DNA of 61,558 nucleotides from an uncultured Alphaproteobacteria bacterium (lineage in GTDB: Bacteria > Pseudomonadota > Alphaproteobacteria > HIMB59 > GCA-002718135), in NCBI GenBank assembly GCA_902575375.1, contig CACGRD010000005.1:1-61558 (forward strand), read 5' to 3'. Made by a program: the position numbers and the translations under genes. Below are positions 11,307 through 22,898 of the stretch, one piece after another (position 1 is the first letter of the stretch; each line of letters begins with the position of its first letter). The notes under the pieces were generated by a model. That model had not been told where the DNA came from, ran no database searches, and saw nothing but the letters and a program-made list of their open reading frames with translations.

Positions 11307-11777
11307 ATGCAAAAAAAATATAGAAAATGTGTGGGAATGATGATTCTCAATGCAAGAAATCAAATTTTAGTTGGTCGAAGATTAGATAATCCAAGTGGAT
11401 ATTGGCAGATGCCTCAAGGTGGTATCGATGAAAATGAAAATCCTGAAGAAGCAGTTTGGAGAGAAATGATGGAAGAGATTGGTACAAATAATGCATCTTT
11501 GATTACTTCATCTCAAGAATGGATCTCTTATGACATACCTATAGAAACACTCAATACATTACCATGGGGTGATAAATACATAGGTCAAATTCAAAAGTGG
11601 TTTTTATTTCGTTTTACAGGAATTGATAACGATATAAATGTAGGAACAGAAAATCCCGAATTTAGTGAATGGCAATGGATGAATTATGATGAAATTAGCC
11701 AAAACGCCGTACCATTCAAAAAAAATGTTTATATAAAAATTCAAAAAGAATTTAGAAGTAATTTAGATAATGTTTAA
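11307..11777 (+). CDS. rppH: RNA pyrophosphohydrolase RppH (Nudix)
   Basis: RppH removes pyrophosphate from 5'-triphosphate mRNA to trigger decay; alphaproteobacterial members also cleave dinucleoside polyphosphates. The Nudix box runs from GGIDENENPEEAV through WREMMEEIGT (about residues 38-60), preceded by YWQMPQGG. The 156-residue length is normal. It is the last gene of the rplU-to-rppH run and converges with atpC. Confidence 0.93.
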   Translation: MQKKYRKCVGMMILNARNQILVGRRLDNPSGYWQMPQGGIDENENPEEAVWREMMEEIGTNNASLITSSQEWISYDIPIETLNTLPWGDKYIGQIQKWFLFRFTGIDNDINVGTENPEFSEWQWMNYDEISQNAVPFKKNVYIKIQKEFRSNLDNV

Positions 11778-11800
11778 TTTAAAAAAAAATTAAATTTTAT
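11773..11800. terminator. possible bidirectional AT-only terminator between rppH and atpC
   Basis: TTTAATTT (11773-11780) and AAATTAAA (11787-11794) form an inverted repeat around an A6 loop in the only gap between two converging operons, with a TTTTAT run after it on the plus strand. The stem has no G-C pairs, so it is a weak candidate. Confidence 0.25.
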
Positions 11801-12187
11801 CGTAATAATTTACACTTATTGCTTCTAATTTTGCTTTAGCCACAGAAAGTTGTTCCTCTGTTTCTTTGCCTTCCTTATTTTCTAATTCTTGTATTTCTTT
11901 TTCAATTGATGTTTTTTCTAAAGAATTCACTTCAACAACACTTTCAGCAAGAACAATACATTTTTCAGGATTGATTTCTGCAAAACCACCAGAAACAAAA
12001 AAGGATTTAATTAAACTTTTATCTTCATTATATACCATTACTCTTCCTGGTCTAAGAGAGGACATTACCTTAGTATGTCCTGGTAAAATACCTAAGTCGC
12101 CATCTTTACCAGGGACAATTATAGTACCAACTTCATCATTGAAAACAAGGTTTTCTGGAGAAACTAAATCAAAAGAAATTGTTGCCA

Positions 12188-12188
<1 letters not shown>
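11790..12188 (-). CDS. atpC: ATP synthase F1 epsilon subunit
   Basis: The 132-residue protein has the epsilon N-terminal beta-sandwich (FDLVSPENLVFNDEV, GTIIVPGKDGDLGILPGHTKVMSSLRPG) and a short C-terminal helical part. Epsilon couples the central stalk to F0 and can inhibit ATP hydrolysis. It is the last gene of the minus-strand F1 operon, sharing one base with the end of atpD. Confidence 0.95.
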
Positions 12189-14513
<2,325 letters not shown>

Positions 14514-14516
14514 AAA

Positions 14517-16052
14517 TTAGTTACTTGCAAACTTTCCAACCAAATCATCTAAGATTGATTTTAATTTATCATCATTATCTTTAGATAATTCTTTTTCATT
14601 GGCAATTGCATCTAATAAATCACTATGCTTAGTTCTAATCTCATTTAAAACTTCTGTTTCAAACTTGACTACATCGCCTACTGCAACTTTATCAAGATAT
14701 CCGCGTACACCTGCATAAATAGATACAACTTGCTCTGAAACCGTTAGTGGTGAATATTGACCTTGTTTTAAAATTTCAACTAGTCTTGCACCACGATCAA
14801 GTAATTGTTTTGTTGAAGCATCTAAGTCTGATGCAAACTGTGCAAAAGCAGCCATTTCACGATATTGAGCTAATTCTAGTTTTACAGGACCAGCAATTTT
14901 TTTCATTGCTTTTGTTTGCGCAGCAGAACCAACACGACTTACTGAAAGACCAACGTTAATCGCAGGTCGAATACCAGCAAAGAATAGGTTGGTTTCCAAG
15001 AATATTTGTCCATCAGTAATGGATATAACATTCGTTGGAATATAAGCAGATAAATCCCCTGCTTGAGTTTCAATAATTGGAAGGGCGGTCAAACTTCCAC
15101 CACCATGTTCATCACTCATTTTGGCAGCTCTTTCTAAAAGACGACTATGAATATAAAATACATCTCCAGGATATGCTTCACGTCCAGGAGGTCTTCTTAA
15201 TAAAAGAGACATCTGTCTGTAAGCAACAGCTTGCTTTGATAAATCATCATAAACAATTAATGCATGCATACCATTATCTCTAAAATACTCACCCATTGTA
15301 CAGCCAGTATAAGCAGATAAAAATTGCAACGGTGCAGGCTCTGATGCAGTTGCAGATACAACAATTGTATATTCCATTGCACCATTATCTTCTAGCGTTT
15401 TTACAATTTGAGCAACTGTTGATCTTTTCTGACCAATTGCAACATAGATACAATATAACTTTTCTTTTTCATTGTCTGATTGATTTACAGATTTTTGATT
15501 TAAGATTGTGTCAATAGCAACAGCAGTTTTACCTGTTTGTCTGTCACCAATTATTAATTCACGCTGTCCTCTTCCAACTGGAACAAGAGCATCAAGTGCT
15601 TTAATACCTGTCTGCATAGGTTCAGATACACTTTGACGAGGAATAATACCTGGAGCTTTTAATTCAATTCTTCTCTTTTCAGAAGATTGAATAGGACCTT
15701 TACCATCAATAGGATTTCCTAAACCATCAACAACACGGCCTAACAATTCTTTTCCAACAGGAACGTCAACAATTTCTCCTGTACGTTTAACTGTGTCACC
15801 TTCTTTAATTCCAGTATCATCACCGAAGATTGAAACACCAACGTTATCCATTTCAAGGTTGAGGGCCATACCTTTAATGCCGCCTGGGAATTCTACCATC
15901 TCTCCAGCTTGTACTTGATCAAGACCATATACACGTGCAATTCCATCTCCAACACTTAATACTGTTCCAACCTCAGCAACATCCGCTTTAGTTTCAAAAT
16001 TAGCTATTTGGTCTTTAATTACAGACGATATTTCTGCAGCTTTAATTTCCAT
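14517..16052 (-). CDS. atpA: ATP synthase F1 alpha subunit
   Basis: The non-catalytic nucleotide-binding F1 subunit, 511 residues. P-loop [13 protein letters not shown], the arginine finger region [16 protein letters not shown] (written here as [11 protein letters not shown]), and the [16 protein letters not shown]-terminal barrel are visible. It begins with the ATG that overlaps the atpH stop by one base. Confidence 0.98.
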   Translation of the reverse strand: MEIKAAEISSVIKDQIANFETKADVAEVGTVLSVGDGIARVYGLDQVQAGEMVEFPGGIKGMALNLEMDNVGVSIFGDDTGIKEGDTVKRTGEIVDVPVGKELLGRVVDGLGNPIDGKGPIQSSEKRRIELKAPGIIPRQSVSEPMQTGIKALDALVPVGRGQRELIIGDRQTGKTAVAIDTILNQKSVNQSDNEKEKLYCIYVAIGQKRSTVAQIVKTLEDNGAMEYTIVVSATASEPAPLQFLSAYTGCTMGEYFRDNGMHALIVYDDLSKQAVAYRQMSLLLRRPPGREAYPGDVFYIHSRLLERAAKMSDEHGGGSLTALPIIETQAGDLSAYIPTNVISITDGQIFLETNLFFAGIRPAINVGLSVSRVGSAAQTKAMKKIAGPVKLELAQYREMAAFAQFASDLDASTKQLLDRGARLVEILKQGQYSPLTVSEQVVSIYAGVRGYLDKVAVGDVVKFETEVLNEIRTKHSDLLDAIANEKELSKDNDDKLKSILDDLVGKFASN

Positions 16053-16609
16053 TATGCCCCCTTCATTGCAATTTTAAGTTTATTAATTTTATTCGCTATA
16101 GATGTATCAATCATTTTGGAACCAACCTTAACAATTAAACCGCCTATAATGTCTTCATCAACATCAAAATTTAAAGATAATTTTTCACCTAAAGATTTTT
16201 TAAGTTGATTTGTAATATTATTTTTTTCATCATCAGATAATATATTTGCTGATGTTACGTCAGCAGTAATATCACCTCTTTTTTCAGAGTTTATTTTTTT
16301 AAATTGTAAAATGATAGAAGCGATATTTGAAATTCTCTTATTGTTATCAAGAACTTTTAAAAAAGTTGTCGTAAGATTATGTAAATTTGCTTTAGAAAAT
16401 AATTTTAGCAAAATATTAAGCTTCTCATCTGAATTTACCAATGGACTTTTAATAACTTGTCTCAATTCTGAACTTTCTTTCAATGCGTTTTGCACTAATT
16501 CAAAATCATTTAGAATATCATCAATGCATTTTTTTTCAGATGCAAGATCATAGAGAGCTGCTCCATATCTTTCAGATATAAGGTCTCCAGATAACGTGTT
16601 AGATGCCAT
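16052..16609 (-). CDS. atpH: ATP synthase F1 delta subunit
   Basis: The peripheral-stalk subunit that joins alpha to the b subunits, 185 residues. [15 protein letters not shown] at the start, and [29 protein letters not shown] at the end, are the family's best conserved parts. It opens the F1 operon; the F0 genes are not in the window, matching the split F1/F0 arrangement of alphaproteobacteria. Confidence 0.95.
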   Translation of the reverse strand: MASNTLSGDLISERYGAALYDLASEKKCIDDILNDFELVQNALKESSELRQVIKSPLVNSDEKLNILLKLFSKANLHNLTTTFLKVLDNNKRISNIASIILQFKKINSEKRGDITADVTSANILSDDEKNNITNQLKKSLGEKLSLNFDVDEDIIGGLIVKVGSKMIDTSIANKINKLKIAMKGA

Positions 16610-16659
16610 AAGTTAAGTTCATAAGAAGTTTAGAAATAGGCTATTAACACATCAGAAAA

Positions 16660-16688
16660 AGTAGGTAAACTGTCAGTTTGTGCGTCAA
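16660..16688 (-). promoter_or_regulatory. candidate atp operon promoter with embedded inverted repeat
   Basis: On the minus strand, TTGACG (16688-16683) is a good -35 box in the gap before atpH. A perfect dyad AAACTG-T-CAGTTT (plus strand 16667-16679) lies just downstream, where the spacer would be. A convincing -10 box is not visible, so this is a candidate regulatory site, not a proven promoter. Confidence 0.3.
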
Positions 16689-16727
16689 ATGAGTTAAATT
16701 GAAGATATTTTTAAAATTGTGGGTAAA

Positions 16728-18684
16728 TTACATAAATGAGTAGGGATCAACATCAATAATTAACTTTACAGAAGAAGGTAGTTTAGTCTTTTCAACAATT
16801 TTTTTTGTAAATTTATTGAGATTTTTTCTACTTTTGCTCTTCAATAATATTCTGTATCGATATTGTCCTCTAAGCAAAGAAATTGGAGCCTCAACTGGAC
16901 CTAGAACTTTAATATTTTCACTATTTTGATCTTGTTGAGCCAGTCTTGAAGCGTATTTAAGAACTAAAGCCTTTGTATGACTAGAAAGAATTATTGAAGT
17001 CATAAAACCAAAAGGAGGAATATTAAAATTCTTTCTCTCTTCTAAAGCTTTTTCAATAAAAGCTTCTCTTTCTCGAAGTTGAATCGACTTAATTATTTCT
17101 TGATCTGGAAAATATGTTTGAAGAAAAACTTTACCAATTTTTTTTTCCTCTACCAGCTCTTCCTCCAACTTGCTGAAGTAGGTTAAAAGTTTTTTCTATA
17201 GCTCTAGGATCACCGCCAAATAAACCTGCGTCCGCATCAACAATTCCTACTAATGACAAATTTGGAAAATCATATCCTTTTGCCATAATTTGTGTGGCTA
17301 CAATTATATCTATATCTTTGTTGTTTATATCAGTAATAAATTTTTTAATTTTGTTTGGCGTGTTAACGTTGTCACTAGACATGATGGAAATATTTTTCCC
17401 AGGAAAGAATTCTTTTAGCTCCTCTGCAACTCTCTCAACACCAGGACCAACAAATTTTATACTATCTTTTTCATTACATTGAGGACAATCTAAATTTAAT
17501 TTTTTTATAGTTCCGCATTGATGGCATAAGAAAACTTTTTTGTGTTGATGCATAACCATCCATGATGAACATTGATCGCATTCATATCTGAACCCACAAC
17601 TATTACACAAGGTTAATGGTGAGTATCCTCTACGATTTAAAAAAATAAGAGTTTGTTCTTTATTTTCTAAGCACTGAGAAATAGAATCTATAATTGATTG
17701 TGATATCCATTTATCTTTATCAAGTTTATTTTTATTTAAATCAATTATAGAAATTTCAGGTAATGGAGTTCCAGAAAATTGTTTTGATAAATAGACTTGA
17801 TCATATTTTTTAATTTTAACATTATTTATTGTTTCTAAAGACGGCGTTGCCGAAGCTAATAATATAAAATTTTTTTCAATTTTAGCCCTTACAACTGCAA
17901 GATCTCTTGCTTGGTAACGTATATTGTCCTCTTGTTTATAACTAGAGTCATGTTCTTCATCGACAACAATTAATCCTAAGTTTGTAAAAGGAAGAAACAA
18001 ACTTGAACGAGCACCAATAACAATGACTGGATCTCCTACAAAACATTTATGCCAAATTTTTTGCCTATTTTTTTTTGTAATTTTAGAATGCCACAAACAC
18101 ACTTCCATTCCAAAACGCTTCTTTACTCTTGTCTCTAGTTGCGGTGTTAAACTAATTTCTGGAACCATTATTAATATTTGTTTTTTTTCTTTTAAAAATT
18201 TATCTATTATTTCAAAATATACTTCAGTTTTACCAGAGCCTGTTACACCTTCTAATAAAACAGGTTTGTTTGATTTATTAAATGATTGGGTGATTTCTTT
18301 AAATGAATCTGCTTGCTCTTCACTCAAGGTCACAAAAGAAGGTTCGGTGTTATTGAAACTATCTAATTTTTCTTTATCAAATTCAACTATATCATTGTTA
18401 ATAAGGAATAATTTTAAAACTGCTCCTAGTGGAGCTAAAGTATAGCTTGCGATCCAATTTATAAAATTGATTGAAGAATTCTGAAGGATAAGATCATTAC
18501 AAATTTTTGTAACCTCTTTAATTTCGTATCCAGGATTTTTAACATTCCTCTTCCAAATAATTCCAGCTTCTATTTTTTTTCCAAATGGAACTATTACTAC
18601 TTGACCAATTTCAAGTTGCTCATTTGTTGAAGAATAAGTGAAAACTTTGTCGAAAGGTCTTGTTACTACTACATCGTACAACAT
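16728..18684 (-). pseudogene. priA: primosomal protein N' (PriA helicase), frameshifted at an A9 tract
   Basis: PriA is the DNA helicase that restarts stalled replication forks. Frame 1 (18684 down to 17131) carries the N-terminal DNA-binding domain (VVTRPFDKVFTYS), Walker A GVTGSGKTEVYF, DEEH, the zinc-binding cysteines (CNSCGFRYECDQC, CHQCG, CPQC) and helicase motifs up to QQVGGRAGRG. It then ends after KKNW. A second frame (from 17168 down to 16728) carries the rest of the family C-terminus, IGKVFLQTYFPDQ to DPYSFM. Removing one A from the A9 run (T9 at 17138-17146) joins them as GRGKKIGKVFLQTYFP, exactly the family pattern, to give ~650 residues. It may be a sequencing error, a true lesion, or a gene read by slippage. 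Confidence 0.9.
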
Positions 18685-18723
18685 TATATTTATGTTTTTT
18701 TTTATGTTAACTTTCTAAATAAC

Positions 18724-18740
18724 TTGTATATGGTATACAA
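18724..18740. promoter_or_regulatory. perfect dyad upstream of tal (candidate operator)
   Basis: TTGTATA-TGG-TATACAA is a perfect 7-base inverted repeat with a 3-base centre in the 62-base gap between divergent priA and tal, ending 6 bases before the tal ATG. The right part, TGGTATACAA, fits the TNGTNNNACNA-type half-site pattern of GntR/FadR-family repressors. No regulator gene is adjacent. Confidence 0.4.
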
Positions 18741-18746
18741 CAAACA

Positions 18747-19406
18747 ATGAAATTTTTTATAGACACTGCCGATATACCTCAGATCGAAGAGTTAATGCCT
18801 AGTGGATTAATAGACGGTGTTACGACAAACCCATCTCTAATTGCAAAAAGTGGTAAAGATATGGGAGAAACAATTAAAACAATTTGCTCAATAGTATCCG
18901 GTCCAGTAAGTGCAGAAGTGACAGCAACGGAATATGACAAAATGCTTGAAGAAGGTGAATACTTAGCATCATTAGCTAAGAATGTTGCTGTAAAAGTTCC
19001 TCTTACACCTGCTGGTCTTCAGACTTGCAAAGCTCTTAGAGAAAAAGATATCATGGTAAATGTAACATTATGTTTTAGTGCTGCTCAAGCATTACTAGCC
19101 GCTAAGGTTGGTGCAACATTTATTTCTCCATTTGTGGGAAGACTCGATGATATTGGTGAAAAAGGTATGGATCTAATTTCAGATATAGTAATAATGTATG
19201 AAAATTATGGATTTGATACTGAAGTATTAGTTGCTTCGGTAAGAAATACTCAACATCTTATTGACGCAGCTGTGATTGGTGCCCATGTTTCAACTCTACC
19301 ACCTAAAGTTATTCACGAATTATATAAACATCCTCTCACAGATAAAGGGCTAAAAGCATTTCTTGATGATTGGGCAAAAACAGGACAGCAAATCTTGCCA
19401 AAATAA
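18747..19406 (+). CDS. tal: transaldolase (small TalC-type subfamily)
   Basis: The ~220-residue class I aldolase begins [16 protein letters not shown] and continues [18 protein letters not shown]. The Schiff-base lysine is in NVAVKVPLT, and [29 protein letters not shown] is the family signature. It moves dihydroxyacetone units between sugar phosphates in the pentose phosphate pathway. Small family members can also be fructose-6-phosphate aldolases, but the alphaproteobacterial ones are generally annotated as transaldolases. Confidence 0.93.
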   Translation: MKFFIDTADIPQIEELMPSGLIDGVTTNPSLIAKSGKDMGETIKTICSIVSGPVSAEVTATEYDKMLEEGEYLASLAKNVAVKVPLTPAGLQTCKALREKDIMVNVTLCFSAAQALLAAKVGATFISPFVGRLDDIGEKGMDLISDIVIMYENYGFDTEVLVASVRNTQHLIDAAVIGAHVSTLPPKVIHELYKHPLTDKGLKAFLDDWAKTGQQILPK

Positions 19407-19411
19407 TCGTC

Positions 19412-20074
19412 ATGGCACATGAAGATGAAATTAGTGAAAAACAAATAATAAATTTTTTAAAAAAAAATAAAAATTTTTTTATTAAAAATTCAGAATTAGT
19501 TAATGAACTAAATTTTCCAACCGTTGATAATAGTTCTGATAAGGTTGTTGATTTAGAAGCTTATAGATATAGAAAAATATCTCAACAAAATATAGATCTA
19601 CAAAATCAAATGACAAAAGTACTACTTGCAGGAAAAAGTCATTTAAATGCTCAAAAAAGAATTCTAAAATCTACAATTAGAATTCTAAATGTAAAAAGTT
19701 TACAAAAATTAATAAGCTTAATTAAAAATGATCTTAAAACAATTTTAGGTTGTGATGAAATGAATTGTTTTGTTACAAATGAAAATATTAGAGCAGAAAA
19801 CTTATCACAACTGGATATTAAAATTGCAAATAGTTATTTTAAAAACAAAATGGTTACAAATTTAAATCAAAATCCTAAAGGTTTACTTTTGTTTTTTCCT
19901 AATAAATCAGCAACGATAAAATCGTATATTTTATTAAAAGTTAAGTTTCGTGAAGATAGTCTAATATTGGCTATGGGATCGAAAGATAAAAATAAATTCA
20001 AAGTTGATATGCAAACTGATCTTATTGAGTACTTAATTAAAATTATAGAAGTAAATTTATTAAGTATTAAATGA
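19412..20074 (+). CDS. DUF484 family protein
   Basis: About 220 residues beginning MAHEDEISEKQIINFLKKN. The N-terminal helix pair (LKKNKNFFIKNSELVNELNFP), the short VVDLEAYRYRKISQQN segment and a C-terminal GAF-like half match DUF484. The function is unknown; in Proteobacteria DUF484 genes often sit beside xerC, but not here. An upstream start at 19370 would lie inside tal; the ATG at 19412, 5 bases after the tal stop, is preferred. Confidence 0.82.
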   Translation: MAHEDEISEKQIINFLKKNKNFFIKNSELVNELNFPTVDNSSDKVVDLEAYRYRKISQQNIDLQNQMTKVLLAGKSHLNAQKRILKSTIRILNVKSLQKLISLIKNDLKTILGCDEMNCFVTNENIRAENLSQLDIKIANSYFKNKMVTNLNQNPKGLLLFFPNKSATIKSYILLKVKFREDSLILAMGSKDKNKFKVDMQTDLIEYLIKIIEVNLLSIK

Positions 20075-20086
20075 AAGGAAGGTAAA

Positions 20087-20290
20087 ATGAAAGGTTATAG
20101 ATTTATTACAGATGATGACACTATTGATTTTTGCCAAAGAGTAACAGAGGCACTCTCTAATGGATGGAAATTACATGGTGAACCAAAAATGACTTTTGAT
20201 CATAAAAGAAAAGTTATGAGGTGCGGTCAAGCAGTTGTAAAACAATCATCAAAAAAATACACAAAAGGAATGGATCTAGCTAAAATTTAA
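20087..20290 (+). CDS. DUF1737 family small protein
   Basis: The 67-residue protein MKGYRFITDDDTIDFCQRV... with ALSNGWKLHGEPKMTFD matches the DUF1737 pattern, a small family of unknown function. A clear Shine-Dalgarno (AAAGGAAGG) lies 5-6 bases before the ATG, stronger than for most genes here, suggesting high expression. It converges with lpd, whose stop overlaps its end by 4 bases. Confidence 0.82.
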   Translation: MKGYRFITDDDTIDFCQRVTEALSNGWKLHGEPKMTFDHKRKVMRCGQAVVKQSSKKYTKGMDLAKI

Positions 20291-21684
20291 ATATGAATTG
20301 CTCTACCATCTACACTTAAAGCTGCTTCTTTTACTGCTTCACTAGTTGTCGGATGAGCATGACATACTCTAGCAATATCTTCTGCACTACCACCAAATTC
20401 TATTGTCGTAACAATTTCAGCGATCAACTGTCCAGCATCATGACCGATTATATGAGCACCTAATATTTCATCTGTTTGTTTATCAACCAGAATTTTAACA
20501 AATCCTTCTGATGCGGAGGTAGTTAAGGCACGGCCATTTGCCATAAAAGGAAATTTTCCAACCTTGAAGTCTATCTTTTCTTGCTTGAGTTGTTCCTCTG
20601 TTTTTCCAACTGATGCTATCTCTGGATTGGTATAAACAATCGCTGGTATAGCGTCGTAGTTTATATGAGGTTTTTGACCATTTATAAATTCAACACAAGC
20701 CACTCCTTCTTCTTCAGCTTTATGTGCTAGCATTGGTCCTGGAGCTACATCGCCAATTGCGTAGATTCCTTCAACAGAAGTTTGAAAATTATCTTTAATT
20801 TCAATGGATTTTTTTGCGGTTAATTTAATACCAATTTTTTCGAGACCCAGTCCCTCTGTGTTTGGTTTTCTTCCAACTGACATTAAAACTATTTCGTAGT
20901 TTTCTTTTATTTTCTTTTTATCTGATGTTTCCATCTCAACATCTACACCAGACTTACCAGATTTTGCAGTACTAACTTTATGAGATAATTTAAATTCTAA
21001 TCCTTGTTTAGTTAACATTTTCATAAACTCTTTTGCAATTTCACCATCCATAGTTGGAACAATTCTGTCAAGAGCTTCAACAACTGTTACCTTTGAACCT
21101 AATCTACTCCATACTGATCCCATCTCTAGTCCAATATATCCACCACCAATAACTAGGAGTGATTTTGGTATTTTAGATAGAGAAAGAGCACCTGTTGAAG
21201 ATACTATTTGTTTTTCATCAACAGGAATATTTGGTATCTCAATCGAAGATGATCCTGTTGCGATAATAAAATTTTTAGCACTGGCGGTAATTTCATTTTT
21301 TCCATTTGTAATAGAAATAGTATTTTTATCTACAAATGAAGCCATGCCAGGAATATGCGTTATTTTATTTTTCTTAAATAAAAAACCGATCCCTGTTGTA
21401 AGTTTTTTTACAATCTTAGTTTTGCGATCCATCAACACATTTAGGTCTAAATCTATCTTCGATGTTTTTATACCGTGCTCTGCAGCATGATTTGAAATTT
21501 CAACAAATTTTTCAGATGAATTCAATAATGCTTTAGAAGGTATGCATCCTATGTTCAAACAAGTTCCACCAAGTGATGGCTCTTTTTCTATACAAGCAAC
21601 CTTCATTCCAAGTTGAGCCGCTCTGATTGCAGCTACATATCCGCCAGGTCCCGCGCCGATTACTATTAAATCAAAATCTTCCAT
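20287..21684 (-). CDS. lpd: dihydrolipoamide dehydrogenase (E3)
   Basis: A flavoprotein that reoxidises dihydrolipoamide in the 2-oxoglutarate (and possibly pyruvate) dehydrogenase complex. FAD motif VIGAGPGGYVAAIRAAQLG at the start, redox disulfide GGTCLNIGCIPSKALL, NAD motif VIGGGYIGLEMG, and the catalytic His-Glu dyad HAHPTTSE near the C-terminus. At 465 residues it is full length. As the last gene of the suc cluster it is probably the E3 of the OGDH complex. Confidence 0.97.
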   Translation of the reverse strand: MEDFDLIVIGAGPGGYVAAIRAAQLGMKVACIEKEPSLGGTCLNIGCIPSKALLNSSEKFVEISNHAAEHGIKTSKIDLDLNVLMDRKTKIVKKLTTGIGFLFKKNKITHIPGMASFVDKNTISITNGKNEITASAKNFIIATGSSSIEIPNIPVDEKQIVSSTGALSLSKIPKSLLVIGGGYIGLEMGSVWSRLGSKVTVVEALDRIVPTMDGEIAKEFMKMLTKQGLEFKLSHKVSTAKSGKSGVDVEMETSDKKKIKENYEIVLMSVGRKPNTEGLGLEKIGIKLTAKKSIEIKDNFQTSVEGIYAIGDVAPGPMLAHKAEEEGVACVEFINGQKPHINYDAIPAIVYTNPEIASVGKTEEQLKQEKIDFKVGKFPFMANGRALTTSASEGFVKILVDKQTDEILGAHIIGHDAGQLIAEIVTTIEFGGSAEDIARVCHAHPTTSEAVKEAALSVDGRAIHI

Positions 21685-21685
21685 T

Positions 21686-22867
21686 TTATATTCCTAATAC
21701 TAATTCGGATGGATCTTCTAGAAGTTCTTTCACTTTCACTAAAAATCCAACACTTTCTTTTCCATCAATAATTCTATGATCATAACTTAATGCAACATAC
21801 ATCATTGGCCTAATTACTATTTCATCATTTACAACTACTGCTCTTTTTTGAATATTATGCATCCCTAAAATTCCAGATTGAGGTCTATTGATAATTGGTG
21901 TGCTGAGCATTGATCCGTAAACGCCACCATTTGAAATTGTAAAAGTTCCACCAGTCAAATCATCCATGGTCAGCGTTCCATCTTTGGCTTTTGTACTAAG
22001 ATCAATAATTTTAGTTTCTATTTCTCCAAAACTCAATTGATCGGCGTCTTTAAGTATTGGTACGACTAATCCTTTTTCAGTTCCAACAGCTATACCTATA
22101 TCAAAATGATTTTTATAAATTATATTTTCATCTTTAATTTCAGCATTCACAGCTGGATACTCTTGCAAACTTTTTACTACCGCTTTTACAAAAAATGACA
22201 TGAAACCTAATTTGACCTCATACCGACTTTGAAATTCTTGGTTTTTTGATTTTCTAATTTCCATAACTTTGGACATGTCAATTTCATTGAAAGTCGTAAG
22301 TATGGCTGCTGTATTTTGAGCCTCCTTTAAACGTTTAGATATTGTCTGTCTGATTTTAGACATTTTAACAACTTCTTCTCTTTCACCTTTGTTAGTGGTT
22401 GTTTTATTTGAAGAAGAAAGATGAGAAACTACATCTTCTTTATTAATTCTTCCATCAGAACGGGATGAGGTGACATCTTCAAGTTTAATATTATTTTCTT
22501 GAGCTATTTTTCTTGCAGATGGTGAAGATTTGGCAGGCGAAGATTTTGTTTCAACCTTAACTGCTTTTACTTCTTCTTTTATTTTTTCTTCTTTATTTTC
22601 AGTTTTTTTAGGACTTGGTGTTTTGCTTTTTGATTCATCTAAGATTCCTAAAATACCACCAATTTCAACGTCAGTGCCTTCAGAAACTTTTATTTCTTTT
22701 AGAGAGCCTGCATGAGGTGCTGGTACTTCAACTGTAATTTTGTCTGTCTCAATTTCAACTAAAGGTTCATCTGCTTCAAAATTATCGCCTATATTCTTAA
22801 GCCATTTTGAAACAGTTGCTTCCGTAATTGACTCTCCAAGTGTTGGAACTATTAATTCAGTGCTCAT
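21686..22867 (-). CDS. sucB: 2-oxoglutarate dehydrogenase E2 (dihydrolipoyl succinyltransferase)
   Basis: One N-terminal lipoyl domain (lipoylated Lys in [13 protein letters not shown]), a Lys/Glu/Ser-rich linker (about residues 78-115), a peripheral subunit-binding domain ([18 protein letters not shown]) and the catalytic acyltransferase domain ending in [16 protein letters not shown], with the active His and Asp. A single lipoyl domain and place next to sucA mark it as succinyl-, not acetyl-, transferase. Confidence 0.96.
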   Translation of the reverse strand: MSTELIVPTLGESITEATVSKWLKNIGDNFEADEPLVEIETDKITVEVPAPHAGSLKEIKVSEGTDVEIGGILGILDESKSKTPSPKKTENKEEKIKEEVKAVKVETKSSPAKSSPSARKIAQENNIKLEDVTSSRSDGRINKEDVVSHLSSSNKTTTNKGEREEVVKMSKIRQTISKRLKEAQNTAAILTTFNEIDMSKVMEIRKSKNQEFQSRYEVKLGFMSFFVKAVVKSLQEYPAVNAEIKDENIIYKNHFDIGIAVGTEKGLVVPILKDADQLSFGEIETKIIDLSTKAKDGTLTMDDLTGGTFTISNGGVYGSMLSTPIINRPQSGILGMHNIQKRAVVVNDEIVIRPMMYVALSYDHRIIDGKESVGFLVKVKELLEDPSELVLGI

Positions 22868-22898
22868 TAATTAAATGCTTAATAACATTTACATCAAT

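Noticed and set aside
18023-18445. A 140-codon frame opposite priA
   Set aside because: Antisense to conserved PriA helicase motifs; no start context or family likeness.
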